Assembly: GCA_905201305.1 (NCBI GenBank)
Contig: CAJKNS010000102.1
Coordinates: forward strand, 1-7,902
Direction of reading: 5' to 3'
DNA: 7,902 bases
From: an uncultured Eubacteriales bacterium
GTDB taxonomy: Bacteria > Bacillota > Clostridia > Oscillospirales > Oscillospiraceae
Shown here piece by piece: positions 1-6,960 of this stretch. The position numbers and the translations under genes were made by a program. Each line of letters begins with the position of its first letter. Positions within the stretch are counted from its first letter, which is position 1. The notes under the pieces are model-generated. The model did not search any database and was not told the origin of the DNA. It saw only the letters and a list, made by a program, of their open reading frames with translations.

Positions 1-937
1 GGGCAAGTCCGATATGGAGGTTATGCGCTTCTGCCAGAGCTTTATGACCGAGCTGTACCGTCACATCGGCGCAGACACCGACGTTCCCGCCGGTGACATC
101 GGCGTTGGTGCCCGGGAAATCGGCTATCTGTTTGGTCAGTATAAGCGCCTCCGCAACGAGTGGACCGGTGTGCTCACCGGCAAGGGTCTCTCCTATGGCG
201 GTTCTCTTGCCCGCACTCAGGCAACCGGCTATGGTCTTTGCTATTTTGCCGACGCTTACCTGCGTGCAAACGGCACCAGCTTTGCGGGCAAGCGCGTAAT
301 TGTCTCCGGCTCCGGCAACGTTGCCATCTATGCCAACCAGAAAGCCACCGAACTGGGCGGCAAAGTCATCGCCATGTACGACTCCAACGGCTACATCGTA
401 GACGAAAACGGTATTGACTACAAGATCATCCAGGAGATCAAGGAGGTCAAGCGCGCCCGGATCAAGACCTATCTGGATTATGTGCCCACCGCAAAATATG
501 TAGAGGGCTGCAGCGGTATTTGGGGCGTTCCTGCCGACATCATCCTCCCCTGCGCAACCCAGAACGAAATCGACGCCGAAGCCGCAAAGAAGATCGTTGC
601 CGGCGGAGCAATGGGCGTATTTGAGGGTGCTAACATGCCCTGTACCCCTGAGGCAATTTCCATCATCAAGGGTGCCGGTCTTCTGTACAGCCCCGGTAAG
701 GCTTCCAACGCCGGCGGTGTTGCTACCTCCGGTCTGGAGATGAGCCAGAACTCCGAGCGTCTCAGCTGGACCTTCGAAGAGGTGGATGCAAAGCTCAAGG
801 GCATTATGGAATCCATCTATGCCGCCTGCGCCGAAGCTGCCGAGAAATACGGTATGGCTGGCGATATTCAAGCTGGTGCAAACATTGCAGGCTTCCTGAA
901 GGTTGCCGATGCCATGCTGGCACAGGGTGTTTGCTGA
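1..937 (+). CDS. gdhA: Glutamate dehydrogenase, 3' part (5' end outside window)
   Basis: Glutamate dehydrogenase interconverts 2-oxoglutarate plus ammonium and L-glutamate with NAD(P)H in the cytoplasm. The reading frame is open from base 2, so the ATG at 14 is internal and the gene starts upstream of the window. About 311 of the usual ~445 residues are present. What remains is the end of the substrate domain, with the family segment DVPAGDIGVG containing the catalytic Asp (codon 95-97), and then the whole nucleotide-binding domain with the Rossmann turn GSGNVA (near base 309-326) and the C-terminal helices. The catalytic Lys region lies just outside. The residues after the second Rossmann strand (YDSNG) resemble the SDSxG stretch of NADP-dependent hexameric enzymes, so biosynthetic NADP use is likely but not proven. 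The stop is TGA, followed 25 bp later by a strong hairpin terminator. Family assignment is very secure; cofactor choice is inference. Confidence 0.96.
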   Translation, partial: GKSDMEVMRFCQSFMTELYRHIGADTDVPAGDIGVGAREIGYLFGQYKRLRNEWTGVLTGKGLSYGGSLARTQATGYGLCYFADAYLRANGTSFAGKRVIVSGSGNVAIYANQKATELGGKVIAMYDSNGYIVDENGIDYKIIQEIKEVKRARIKTYLDYVPTAKYVEGCSGIWGVPADIILPCATQNEIDAEAAKKIVAGGAMGVFEGANMPCTPEAISIIKGAGLLYSPGKASNAGGVATSGLEMSQNSERLSWTFEEVDAKLKGIMESIYAACAEAAEKYGMAGDIQAGANIAGFLKVADAMLAQGVC

Positions 938-954
938 TTCTCTCAGCGGAGCAT

Positions 955-992
955 AAAAATTCGGACTGCCGACCAGTCGGCAGTCCATTTTT
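955..992. terminator. Bidirectional intrinsic terminator between gdhA and the permease gene
   Basis: A perfect 10-bp stem (GGACTGCCGA 963-972 with TCGGCAGTCC 977-986) closes a 4-nt loop. It is followed on the + strand by a T run (988-992) and preceded by an A run (955-959) that becomes a T run on the - strand. It lies between the gdhA stop (937) and the convergent permease stop (1009), so it can end both transcripts. Confidence 0.9.
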
Positions 993-1008
993 GTCTCATT
1001 ATATGTTC

Positions 1009-2277
1009 TTACGACCAGACAAACCAGCAGAACAGATACCCCACAACCACCGCACAGAGGGTAAAGGGAACGCCGATCCGCAAGAAATCCTTTGTTTTGA
1101 CCTCATATCCGGCTTTCTTCAAAATGCCGATGCCTGCAATGTTGGCAGATGCGCCAATGGGGGTCAGATTTCCGCCCAGGGTTGCACCGGTGAGCAGTCC
1201 AAAGTACAGAAGATACGGCGCACAGCCCAGAGTTTGGCACAGCGCACTGATTACCGGCAGCATGGTAGCCACATAGGGAATGTTGTCCACAAACGCAGAG
1301 AAGACCACAGAACCCCAGACAATCACCGTATACAGCAGGAACAGATTGTTTCCGCCAATGGATACAAAGATATTGCTGATATCATCAATGATGCCCACCT
1401 CCGTGATTCCCGCTATCACCACAAACAGTCCCGTCAGCAGGCAAATCGTCTCATAATCAATCTCACGGAAGGACTGCTTGACCACCACGGTATCCCTGCG
1501 GGTGAAATAAGAATGAATCATTCCAATCACAAACAGACCAATACAGATCAAACCGTTGGTAATAGCAGGGCGCCCCTTCCAGAAGGACGCCAGAATCAGC
1601 AGCAGCACATTGGCGCACAGCAGCCCGGTGGGAAAATAATCGCTGACCTCCGTATGTCCTTCGGCGGTAAAGGGTCTGCGCTGGTCCCGGAACAGGAACA
1701 TAATCACCGGTACCGTTGCCAGTGCGCCCAGCTCTACCGCAAAGAAGATACTGGGTCTGCCGTTCATAAAGAAAAAGTCGTTAAAATCCATTTTGGCATA
1801 GCCGCCCAGCATAATCGAAGTGGTATCGCCAACCAATGTAGCAGCCCCCTGAAGATTGGAAGACACCGCAATGGAAATAATCATCGCAACCGGTGAAATA
1901 TTCAGTTTTTTCGCAATGGCAAGTCCCACCGGCGCAATCATAAGTACGGTTGCCACATTGTCCACAAACGCTGATACCACGCCTGCAAACAGCGACATAA
2001 TCACCACAACCCACATCACATTGGGGGACTTTTGCAGCAGCACCTCAGCCATGCGATTGGGCATCCGGGACTCGATGAACAGGGACACCGTTCCCATGGT
2101 GCCAGCCAGCATCATCAGCACGTTAAAGTCAATGGCGTTTCCCAGACTTTGCACCGGAACAATGCCGGACACCAGGAATATCACGCCGCTGGTAACCGCA
2201 ACCCAAGGGCGGTATTTTGGCAGCGCAATCATCAAAACATAGGTAACAATAAATAAAATCAGTGCAAATATCTTCAT
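1009..2277 (-). CDS. ArsB/NhaD-SLC13 superfamily (ion transporter) permease
   Basis: A 422-residue, very hydrophobic protein with about 10-12 predicted membrane segments. It looks like a secondary transporter of the ion transporter superfamily (ArsB, NhaD, SLC13/CitMHS relatives). It has the two-fold internal repeat expected of this fold: SAFVDN occurs at residues 102-107 and again at 327-332. Each copy is followed by a polar re-entrant-like stretch, QGAATLVGDTTS (from 143) and GGNLTPIGASANIAG (368-382). The substrate (dicarboxylate, sulfate, arsenite or Na+/H+ exchange) cannot be read from sequence, and no arsenic or citrate genes adjoin. The frame is open to an ATG at 2364, but that lies upstream of the predicted transcription start (~2339). 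The ATG at 2277 has GGAG 9 nt upstream and begins a good first membrane helix, so it is chosen. An ATG two codons earlier (2283) is possible. The gene has its own promoter and shares its terminator with gdhA, so it is probably monocistronic. Confidence 0.88.
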   Translation of the reverse strand: MKIFALILFIVTYVLMIALPKYRPWVAVTSGVIFLVSGIVPVQSLGNAIDFNVLMMLAGTMGTVSLFIESRMPNRMAEVLLQKSPNVMWVVVIMSLFAGVVSAFVDNVATVLMIAPVGLAIAKKLNISPVAMIISIAVSSNLQGAATLVGDTTSIMLGGYAKMDFNDFFFMNGRPSIFFAVELGALATVPVIMFLFRDQRRPFTAEGHTEVSDYFPTGLLCANVLLLILASFWKGRPAITNGLICIGLFVIGMIHSYFTRRDTVVVKQSFREIDYETICLLTGLFVVIAGITEVGIIDDISNIFVSIGGNNLFLLYTVIVWGSVVFSAFVDNIPYVATMLPVISALCQTLGCAPYLLYFGLLTGATLGGNLTPIGASANIAGIGILKKAGYEVKTKDFLRIGVPFTLCAVVVGYLFCWFVWS

Positions 2278-2299
2278 GTGCATCCTCTCCGTAAGCGTG

Positions 2300-2334
2300 A
2301 AAAAACCTTGCCGTGACGAATCCAGAAAGGCAAG
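2300..2334 (-). promoter_or_regulatory. Leader hairpin followed by a T run ahead of the permease gene
   Basis: In the short 5' leader (transcription start ~2339, start codon 2277) the - strand reads CTTGCC (2334-2329), a 16-nt loop, GGCAAG (2312-2307) and then six T (2305-2300, one base after the stem). The stem is 6 bp, or 7 with a U-G pair. Stem plus T run has the form of an intrinsic terminator or attenuator. The stem is weak and its loop large, so it may simply stabilise the 5' end of the mRNA. Confidence 0.35.
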
Positions 2335-2345
2335 ACAACTTTTAA

Positions 2346-2374
2346 AGTATACAGGATGCACCATACTTTGTCAA
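2346..2374 (-). promoter_or_regulatory. Near-consensus sigma-A promoter of the permease gene
   Basis: Reading the - strand, a perfect -35 box TTGACA (2374-2369), a 17-bp spacer (2368-2352) and a -10 box TATACT (2351-2346) form an almost ideal vegetative promoter. Transcription would begin near 2339, giving a leader of about 62 nt. This rules out translation from the longer open frame beginning at 2364. Confidence 0.85.
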
Positions 2375-2376
2375 TG

Positions 2377-2420
2377 AAAAATTGGCGCATCCCGCAAGCA
2401 GATGATGCAGGATGCGTCAA
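2377..2420 (-). terminator. Intrinsic terminator of the solute-binding lipoprotein gene
   Basis: An 11-bp inverted repeat (2410-2420 with 2382-2392, one G-U pair) has a 17-nt loop. On the - strand it is followed by five T (2381-2377). It starts 6 bp after the lipoprotein stop codon and ends 3 bp before the -35 box of the permease promoter, so the two transcription units are cleanly separated. Confidence 0.82.
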
Positions 2421-2426
2421 TAGCAT

Positions 2427-4175
2427 TTACTTCAGCAGATAGCGCTCATACGCCTGCTGATACAGCTCCTCCATTCGATCGCCGCCCATGGACAGGATGG
2501 TGTCCTGGAAGCTCTGGAAGGTGTCCGGCGTCAGCTCCGACTGACCCAGAATGAACTTCATGATCTCGGTGGAGGCATAGGTGGTGACGTCAGAGGACAG
2601 GGTTGCATATTCCTGATTCTCTTCCTCATTCAGCGCAACGCCGGTGGGCAGGTTATAGCTGCCGTCTGCGTCACAGGTCCGGAAAGTATCGAACACATTC
2701 CATTCCTTGTCCCCAAAGTAGTAGTAGCCGGCACGAACGTCCATAATGCTGGGCAGATGACCGCTTGCTACAGCGGATGCATAGATGTAGCAGGCGTCCT
2801 TATAGCTGATACCGTCAGGGTTATTGGTAATCAGCTCGGTATACTGCGGCTTTCCCTCTGCATCGTATTCGAAGGAATGTCCCTCGTCACCATAGTTATA
2901 CATCAGCTGCCCCGCCTCAGAGAACAGGTAGTTGACCATCATCATAATTCCCTCGGGGTCCTGGCAGGCGGTGGAGATTGCCCAGGAGTCCTGCTGCTTG
3001 ATCCGGGAGAAATTGTCGGTCCAGCTAAAGTGCAGCTGGTCGTCCGCATTTACCTTGGGTGCGTTAATGGGCATCAGCTCATAGGAATAGCTGGGATCGG
3101 CATAGCTTTCGATGGTGGCAATGTTTGCCGCTGTGCCGGTGTTGACCGGGCATTGTCCGGATGCAAACCACTTATCCGTGGAGCCCATCTGGACGTTGAA
3201 GAAGTCGGAATACAGGGTACCATCCTGATACCAGTCCGCTAGCATCCGAAGGTAATCATAATAATTCTCGTTGAGATAGGAATAAACCACCTGACCGTCG
3301 ATGACATTGTAGCCGCCTGCGTACAGGTCATAGCCGTAGCTGTACAGGGAATCGTCACCCCGGCAGTCCGCCATGGCATTGCCAATGGTAATTCCCTGGG
3401 CGCCGTATTTCTCCATGCATGCCTGCACATAGTCGTGGAGCTGGTCAAAGGTTTCCGGCTGGTCCATGCCCAGTTCCTTCAGCCAGTCGCCGCGAATCAA
3501 AATGCCGCCGTTCTCGCAGCCAGCCTCCTTATAGATGGTGGCAACCGTAGGCAGGCAGCCGTTATCGGTAATCAGCGCTGCCCGAAGCGCAGGATCGGTA
3601 TCCAGATAATAGAGGTAATTGGGTGCATACTCCTTTGCCAGGTCATAAAGATCAATGATAATATCATCGGTAATGGCAGCGTCATAGCCCTTGGAGTAGT
3701 GGGAAACGCCATCGGAAATGATGTCGGTATAATCTCCCGAAGAAACCATCAGGTTAAACTGCTCGGATACCACACTGTCACCCACTGCGGTGACCTCCAG
3801 CTTGACATTGCAGTACTCCTGGAGCAGCTTCATGTTGTTGATATCCGTTGCCATGTCGGACACCAGCCCGTTCATAAAGAAGGGCAGCATGGTCCACATG
3901 GTATAGGTCCGGGTTTCCTCAAACAGCGGCAGCGCAACCTCCTCTAGCTGAGGCTCCGGCTCCTCCGGTGCTGCGGACTCCATTTCGCTGGCAGATGCAA
4001 CGTCCGTTGCCGGCGTATTCTGTTCCGGTGCTTCGGGCGCCGCGCTTTTCTCAGCTTCTGATGCAGCGGATGCCACGCCAGACGCTGTTGATGCAGCACC
4101 GGTTCCGCATGCGGTCAAGATCGCCGCCAGCAGGGTCAGCACCAGCAGCAGGGATATCCCGCGTTTCCATTTCAT
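2427..4175 (-). CDS. Extracellular solute-binding lipoprotein (ABC-type, family 1-like)
   Basis: A 582-residue surface lipoprotein that would capture a solute for an ABC importer. The N-terminus is a classic lipoprotein signal: basic MKWKRG, a hydrophobic core, then lipobox LTAC with Cys23 as the lipidation site. Residues 24 to ~80 are a low-complexity Ala/Ser/Glu/Pro linker typical of clostridial lipoproteins. From ~88 on, the pattern matches large solute-binding proteins of the LplA/sugar type: an early block beginning YTMWTM, a central RGDWLKELGM, and a later YNYGDEGHSF. The substrate is likely a saccharide, but this is inference. Start choice: the ATG at 4175 has AGGAG 8 nt upstream and begins the signal peptide; the frame extends to 4235, which lies upstream of the predicted transcription start. 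No permease or ATPase gene flanks it, and it has its own promoter and terminator, so it appears to be an orphan component. Confidence 0.9.
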   Translation of the reverse strand: MKWKRGISLLLVLTLLAAILTACGTGAASTASGVASAASEAEKSAAPEAPEQNTPATDVASASEMESAAPEEPEPQLEEVALPLFEETRTYTMWTMLPFFMNGLVSDMATDINNMKLLQEYCNVKLEVTAVGDSVVSEQFNLMVSSGDYTDIISDGVSHYSKGYDAAITDDIIIDLYDLAKEYAPNYLYYLDTDPALRAALITDNGCLPTVATIYKEAGCENGGILIRGDWLKELGMDQPETFDQLHDYVQACMEKYGAQGITIGNAMADCRGDDSLYSYGYDLYAGGYNVIDGQVVYSYLNENYYDYLRMLADWYQDGTLYSDFFNVQMGSTDKWFASGQCPVNTGTAANIATIESYADPSYSYELMPINAPKVNADDQLHFSWTDNFSRIKQQDSWAISTACQDPEGIMMMVNYLFSEAGQLMYNYGDEGHSFEYDAEGKPQYTELITNNPDGISYKDACYIYASAVASGHLPSIMDVRAGYYYFGDKEWNVFDTFRTCDADGSYNLPTGVALNEEENQEYATLSSDVTTYASTEIMKFILGQSELTPDTFQSFQDTILSMGGDRMEELYQQAYERYLLK

Positions 4176-4237
4176 GACACATTCTCCTTCCCGTGAAGCA
4201 TCCATTTGACGCTTCCAATTACAGGTTTGATGCATTC

Positions 4238-4266
4238 ATTATATTTTCATTTCATATTGTTTGCAA
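4238..4266 (-). promoter_or_regulatory. Predicted promoter of the solute-binding lipoprotein gene
   Basis: On the - strand a perfect -10 box TATAAT (4243-4238) lies 17 bp after a partial -35 box TTGCAA (4266-4261, 4 of 6). The flanking DNA is AT-rich, unlike the coding regions. Transcription would start near 4231, leaving a leader of about 55 nt before the ATG at 4175. No obvious operator palindrome was seen. Confidence 0.7.
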
Positions 4267-4308
4267 TTCTATTTCCATGTCCATTCATTCCAGAGAAGAA
4301 TAGACAAA

Positions 4309-4335
4309 GGGACTGCTGCACCTGGCAACAGTCCC
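4309..4335 (-). terminator. Intrinsic terminator of the cdaA-cdaR-rseC-like operon
   Basis: A 27-nt hairpin with an 11-bp stem (one G-U pair; outer arms GGGACTG and CAGTCCC) and a 5-nt loop lies 12 bp after the stop of the RseC-like gene. On the - strand it is followed by a T-rich tail (TTTGTCTATTCTT). No T run follows it on the + strand, so it acts on the - strand operon. Confidence 0.82.
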
Positions 4336-4347
4336 CTGTAAAAAACT

Positions 4348-4755
4348 CTATGCAAAAGAAACAATCCGATATTGAATTTCCTGTCCGCGCTTTCTCTGCC
4401 GCCGGCTTTCCAGCGCCGCAAGCACAAGCCCCAGGAAGAAGCCCAGAATGCCGATCAGGTTTCCGCGATCCCACTGCTGTCCCAGAAAATAACCGATCAG
4501 AAACAGCACCACAGGCATCACATACACCAGTAAAATTGCCCAGGCAACTTTTTTCGTCTCGCCCTCGATATACACGGTATCACCCACTTTGGCGCCTATG
4601 AGATTCTGTGCCGTAACCACAATCTCCTCCTGGGCAGCCATCGTACCGCAGCCGCCTGCACACTTGCTGCAATCGCCGTGGCAGGCAGTGGGACGGTGAT
4701 ACTGTACCTGCGCCGTTTCGCCGCTGACGGAGCGCACCATAACCTTTTGCTTCAT
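4348..4755 (-). CDS. RseC/MucC-like (SoxR-reducing system) membrane protein
   Basis: A 135-residue protein with the layout of the RseC/MucC family. There is a small N-terminal beta-rich part, a cysteine cluster at residues 25, 29, 32 and 36 (C-x3-C-x2-C-x3-C), a short beta segment, two membrane helices (about 70-92 and 99-115) and a basic C-terminal tail. Family members in Proteobacteria help keep SoxR reduced or modulate sigma-E; in Clostridia they are common but their job is not settled. The cysteines could bind a metal or Fe-S cluster (inference). The ATG at 4755 is chosen because AGGAG sits 7 nt upstream, overlapping the end of the YbbR gene, whose stop codon is only 4 nt away. The frame extends further upstream, but only as an overlap into YbbR. 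It is the last gene of the operon and is followed directly by a terminator. Confidence 0.83.
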   Translation of the reverse strand: MKQKVMVRSVSGETAQVQYHRPTACHGDCSKCAGGCGTMAAQEEIVVTAQNLIGAKVGDTVYIEGETKKVAWAILLVYVMPVVLFLIGYFLGQQWDRGNLIGILGFFLGLVLAALESRRQRKRGQEIQYRIVSFA

Positions 4756-4759
4756 GGCG

Positions 4760-6070
4760 TTACTCCTGAGGCGACGGGCTGACTTCTCCGTCCGTTCCGG
4801 GACTGACATCCACCGCAACCGCCGTATCATCGGACTCTGTCGGCTCGGAAATGGACACAAGCACACTGTAGCTGCCCATGGCGCCTACGCCGCTGAATCC
4901 GTCCACATACACGTCCACCGGAACGTTGAACTGTCCTGTTGAGGTGCCGATGGAGTCAAGATCTGCCACAGCGCGAATGCTGCTGGCAGTAACGGCGTCC
5001 ATCACATCCGAGGGTCCGCGAACCTTGATTTGCAGAGAAACCGTTCCCAACGACGCCTTGAGGTTGGAGGGGGTGTTGGCAAGCTCCAGATTCGTTACCC
5101 GCAGCGTCTTCTCCTTGAGGTTTTTCAGCTCCACGGTCACAGCCGCCGTCTCCTCGCCGGTCATATTGGTGAGGTTATCCGGCAGAACAATATTGAAGGT
5201 GCCGGTATATGCCTTATTAGTGGGCACGGTACTCAGGTCAATATTGCCGACATTCAGAGAGTTCATGCCCTCCAAATCCTCCGCAGAGCCCTTGACTGTG
5301 ATGGTGGAGGGCTCTATGGACGATACCACATGCTCCTCCGTTGCACCGCCGCCGTCAATAAACTGCACCGTCAGCGGCAGCTCCTTCACCAGACTTACGG
5401 TCATCATCACGCCGATTTTGTCCACACTGCAATGGATTTCATCCGAAGCAATCTCATTGCCGTCTGCATCCACCAGCGTATAGGTCAGGGAATCGGACAC
5501 GGTTTTGCTGAGGTTCGTCCGCTCCAGCACCACCTGTGCATGGTCCACCTGGGACACCTGATCCTGCGGACCGCTGATTTCCAGTGTGTCATATTCCAGC
5601 TCAATGGGGTCCTGCACATAGCCGTCCGCCACACTGCCCTGGAATACCGCCTGAACGGGAATTTCCTTCACGCTCAGCAGGTCCACCTGCACATCGATCT
5701 CATAGGTGCTGCGGGATTCAATGGAAATATCGTTGTCGCTGACGGTTTCCGGCATCTCCACCTTATATCGAAGCTGCCATTCGCCGGGACCCAGCACATC
5801 AGCCAGATCCGCAGTAATGGTAATATTGCTGTTGCTGAGCTTCAGAAGATCCTGACGCTTTCCATAAACCTTTAAATCCACCGTGGCATTGCGCCCCTGG
5901 GTCAGGGTCAGGTTGCGGTCGGAAAACAGTCCGTCTTCATTGGCAAAGGTCACGGGAATATTCCGAATCCACTGGCTGTCCTCCGGCGTTACCGTTGTTA
6001 CCACATAAACCCACAGGCTCACTGAAATGACAGCCGCCAGCAGCAGGGATATGATTTTATTTCGTTTCAT
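4760..6070 (-). CDS. cdaR: YbbR-domain protein, regulator of the c-di-AMP synthase
   Basis: A 436-residue protein with one N-terminal membrane anchor (about residues 5-26) and a long extracytoplasmic part made of about four YbbR repeats. Repeat boundaries are visible where similar strands recur, for example VKEIPVQAVF, VKELPLTVQF and LRVTNLELAN. The acidic Ser/Pro-rich tail ends in SPSPQE. YbbR/CdaR proteins bind the membrane-embedded diadenylate cyclase CdaA and modulate its activity from outside the membrane. The gene sits directly downstream of cdaA and overlaps its end, as expected for a translationally coupled partner. Two in-frame ATGs exist, at 6079 and 6070. The AGGAAG upstream is too close to the first and about 9 nt from the second, so 6070 is preferred. 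Its own stop (TAA) is embedded in the ribosome binding site of the RseC-like gene. Confidence 0.9.
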   Translation of the reverse strand: MKRNKIISLLLAAVISVSLWVYVVTTVTPEDSQWIRNIPVTFANEDGLFSDRNLTLTQGRNATVDLKVYGKRQDLLKLSNSNITITADLADVLGPGEWQLRYKVEMPETVSDNDISIESRSTYEIDVQVDLLSVKEIPVQAVFQGSVADGYVQDPIELEYDTLEISGPQDQVSQVDHAQVVLERTNLSKTVSDSLTYTLVDADGNEIASDEIHCSVDKIGVMMTVSLVKELPLTVQFIDGGGATEEHVVSSIEPSTITVKGSAEDLEGMNSLNVGNIDLSTVPTNKAYTGTFNIVLPDNLTNMTGEETAAVTVELKNLKEKTLRVTNLELANTPSNLKASLGTVSLQIKVRGPSDVMDAVTASSIRAVADLDSIGTSTGQFNVPVDVYVDGFSGVGAMGSYSVLVSISEPTESDDTAVAVDVSPGTDGEVSPSPQE

Positions 6071-6941
6071 GGCTGTCATCTTCCTGATTCTTTTTGGATT
6101 TTTTGAAGAAATCGCGGACCCGATGATGGATGGGCTGTACGTCCTCTGCCATCAGCTCCGTGCGAAGCAGCTTGGTCAGGGTTTCCGGGGTCAGATACCG
6201 CCGGAGATTTCCTCCGACCACACAGGAAATGACGCCGGTTTCCTCCGACACCACAACAACCACAGCATCGGAATGCTCGGTAATGCCGATGGACGCCCGA
6301 TGCCGGGTGCCAAGATCCCGGCTCAAATCCGGATTCTGGGTCAGGGGCAGTACGCATCCGGCTGCCGCAATCCGCTCACCGCGAATGACCACTGCGCCGT
6401 CATGCAGCGCCGCCTTGGGGAAAAAGATATTCTTCAGCAGCTCTGCAGAAACCGCAGCATCCACAACGGTTCCGGTTTTAAAATATTCCTCCAGATTGGT
6501 CTGCCGCTCAAACACAATCAGCGCGCCGATTTTCTGCCGGGACATACTGCGGCAGGCAGAAACCGTTTCGTTGATGGTATGGGTCAAATCACTGACCTGT
6601 GCTTTGGGTACAAACAGCCCCTTGATGCTGCTGCCGCCCAAGCGCTCCAGCAGCCGCCGAAGCTCCGGCTGGAACACCACCACCAGGGCAATCAGACCAA
6701 CCTCAATGGTTTTACTGATGATATAGTTCAGGGTATTAAGCCCTAGCAGATCCGACAGATAGCTGACAACCAGCAGTGCCACAACGGCCTTCACAATCTG
6801 CGTTACCGTACGGGACCTTGACAGCCGCAGCAGCTTATAAATCAGGAAGGTAACAATGGCAATATCAAAAAGATCGGTTGGAAAATTGATAATCGTAACA
6901 AACCGCAGAATCTTGCTCCACAGCAGACTTAGTGCATTCAA
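6057..6941 (-). CDS. cdaA: Membrane diadenylate cyclase (c-di-AMP synthase)
   Basis: CdaA condenses two ATP into cyclic di-AMP, a second messenger that controls potassium and osmolyte transport and cell-wall homeostasis. The predicted protein has 294 residues, close to the usual size of ~270-290. Three hydrophobic segments lie within the first ~95 residues, followed by a cytoplasmic DisA_N (DAC) domain. The catalytic signatures are intact: DGA (181-183), RHR (213-215) and the following SEETG (232-236). The C-terminus is short, basic and polar. Start choice: TTG at 6941 has GGAGA 9 nt upstream; the in-frame ATG at 6962 has no ribosome binding site and would place that GGAGA inside the gene, adding seven residues. 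The downstream cdaR gene overlaps by 14 nt. It is the first gene of the operon, behind a ~200-nt leader. Function is secure; the start is moderately sure. Confidence 0.94.
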   Translation of the reverse strand: MNALSLLWSKILRFVTIINFPTDLFDIAIVTFLIYKLLRLSRSRTVTQIVKAVVALLVVSYLSDLLGLNTLNYIISKTIEVGLIALVVVFQPELRRLLERLGGSSIKGLFVPKAQVSDLTHTINETVSACRSMSRQKIGALIVFERQTNLEEYFKTGTVVDAAVSAELLKNIFFPKAALHDGAVVIRGERIAAAGCVLPLTQNPDLSRDLGTRHRASIGITEHSDAVVVVVSEETGVISCVVGGNLRRYLTPETLTKLLRTELMAEDVQPIHHRVRDFFKKSKKNQEDDSHETK

Positions 6942-6960
6942 TGGCGTACATCTCCGTTCC

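Noticed and set aside
931..1896. 321-codon open frame on the + strand antisense to the permease
   Set aside because: Its product is rich in His, Gln, Asn and Arg with no domain or membrane pattern, it has no ribosome binding site, it begins inside gdhA, and it mirrors a clear membrane protein on the other strand.
2277..2364. N-terminal extension of the permease to the ATG at 2364
   Set aside because: The extension is hydrophilic and overlaps the -10 box and the leader hairpin. Its start codon lies upstream of the predicted transcription start.
4175..4235. N-terminal extension of the solute-binding lipoprotein to the ATG at 4235
   Set aside because: It would bury the lipoprotein signal peptide behind 20 polar residues, and its start codon precedes the predicted transcription start. 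AGGAG sits correctly before the ATG at 4175.
5030..5875. 281-codon + strand open frame opposite cdaR
   Set aside because: Composition is that of an antisense shadow (His/Gln/Leu/Arg rich). The opposite strand encodes a recognisable YbbR-repeat protein.
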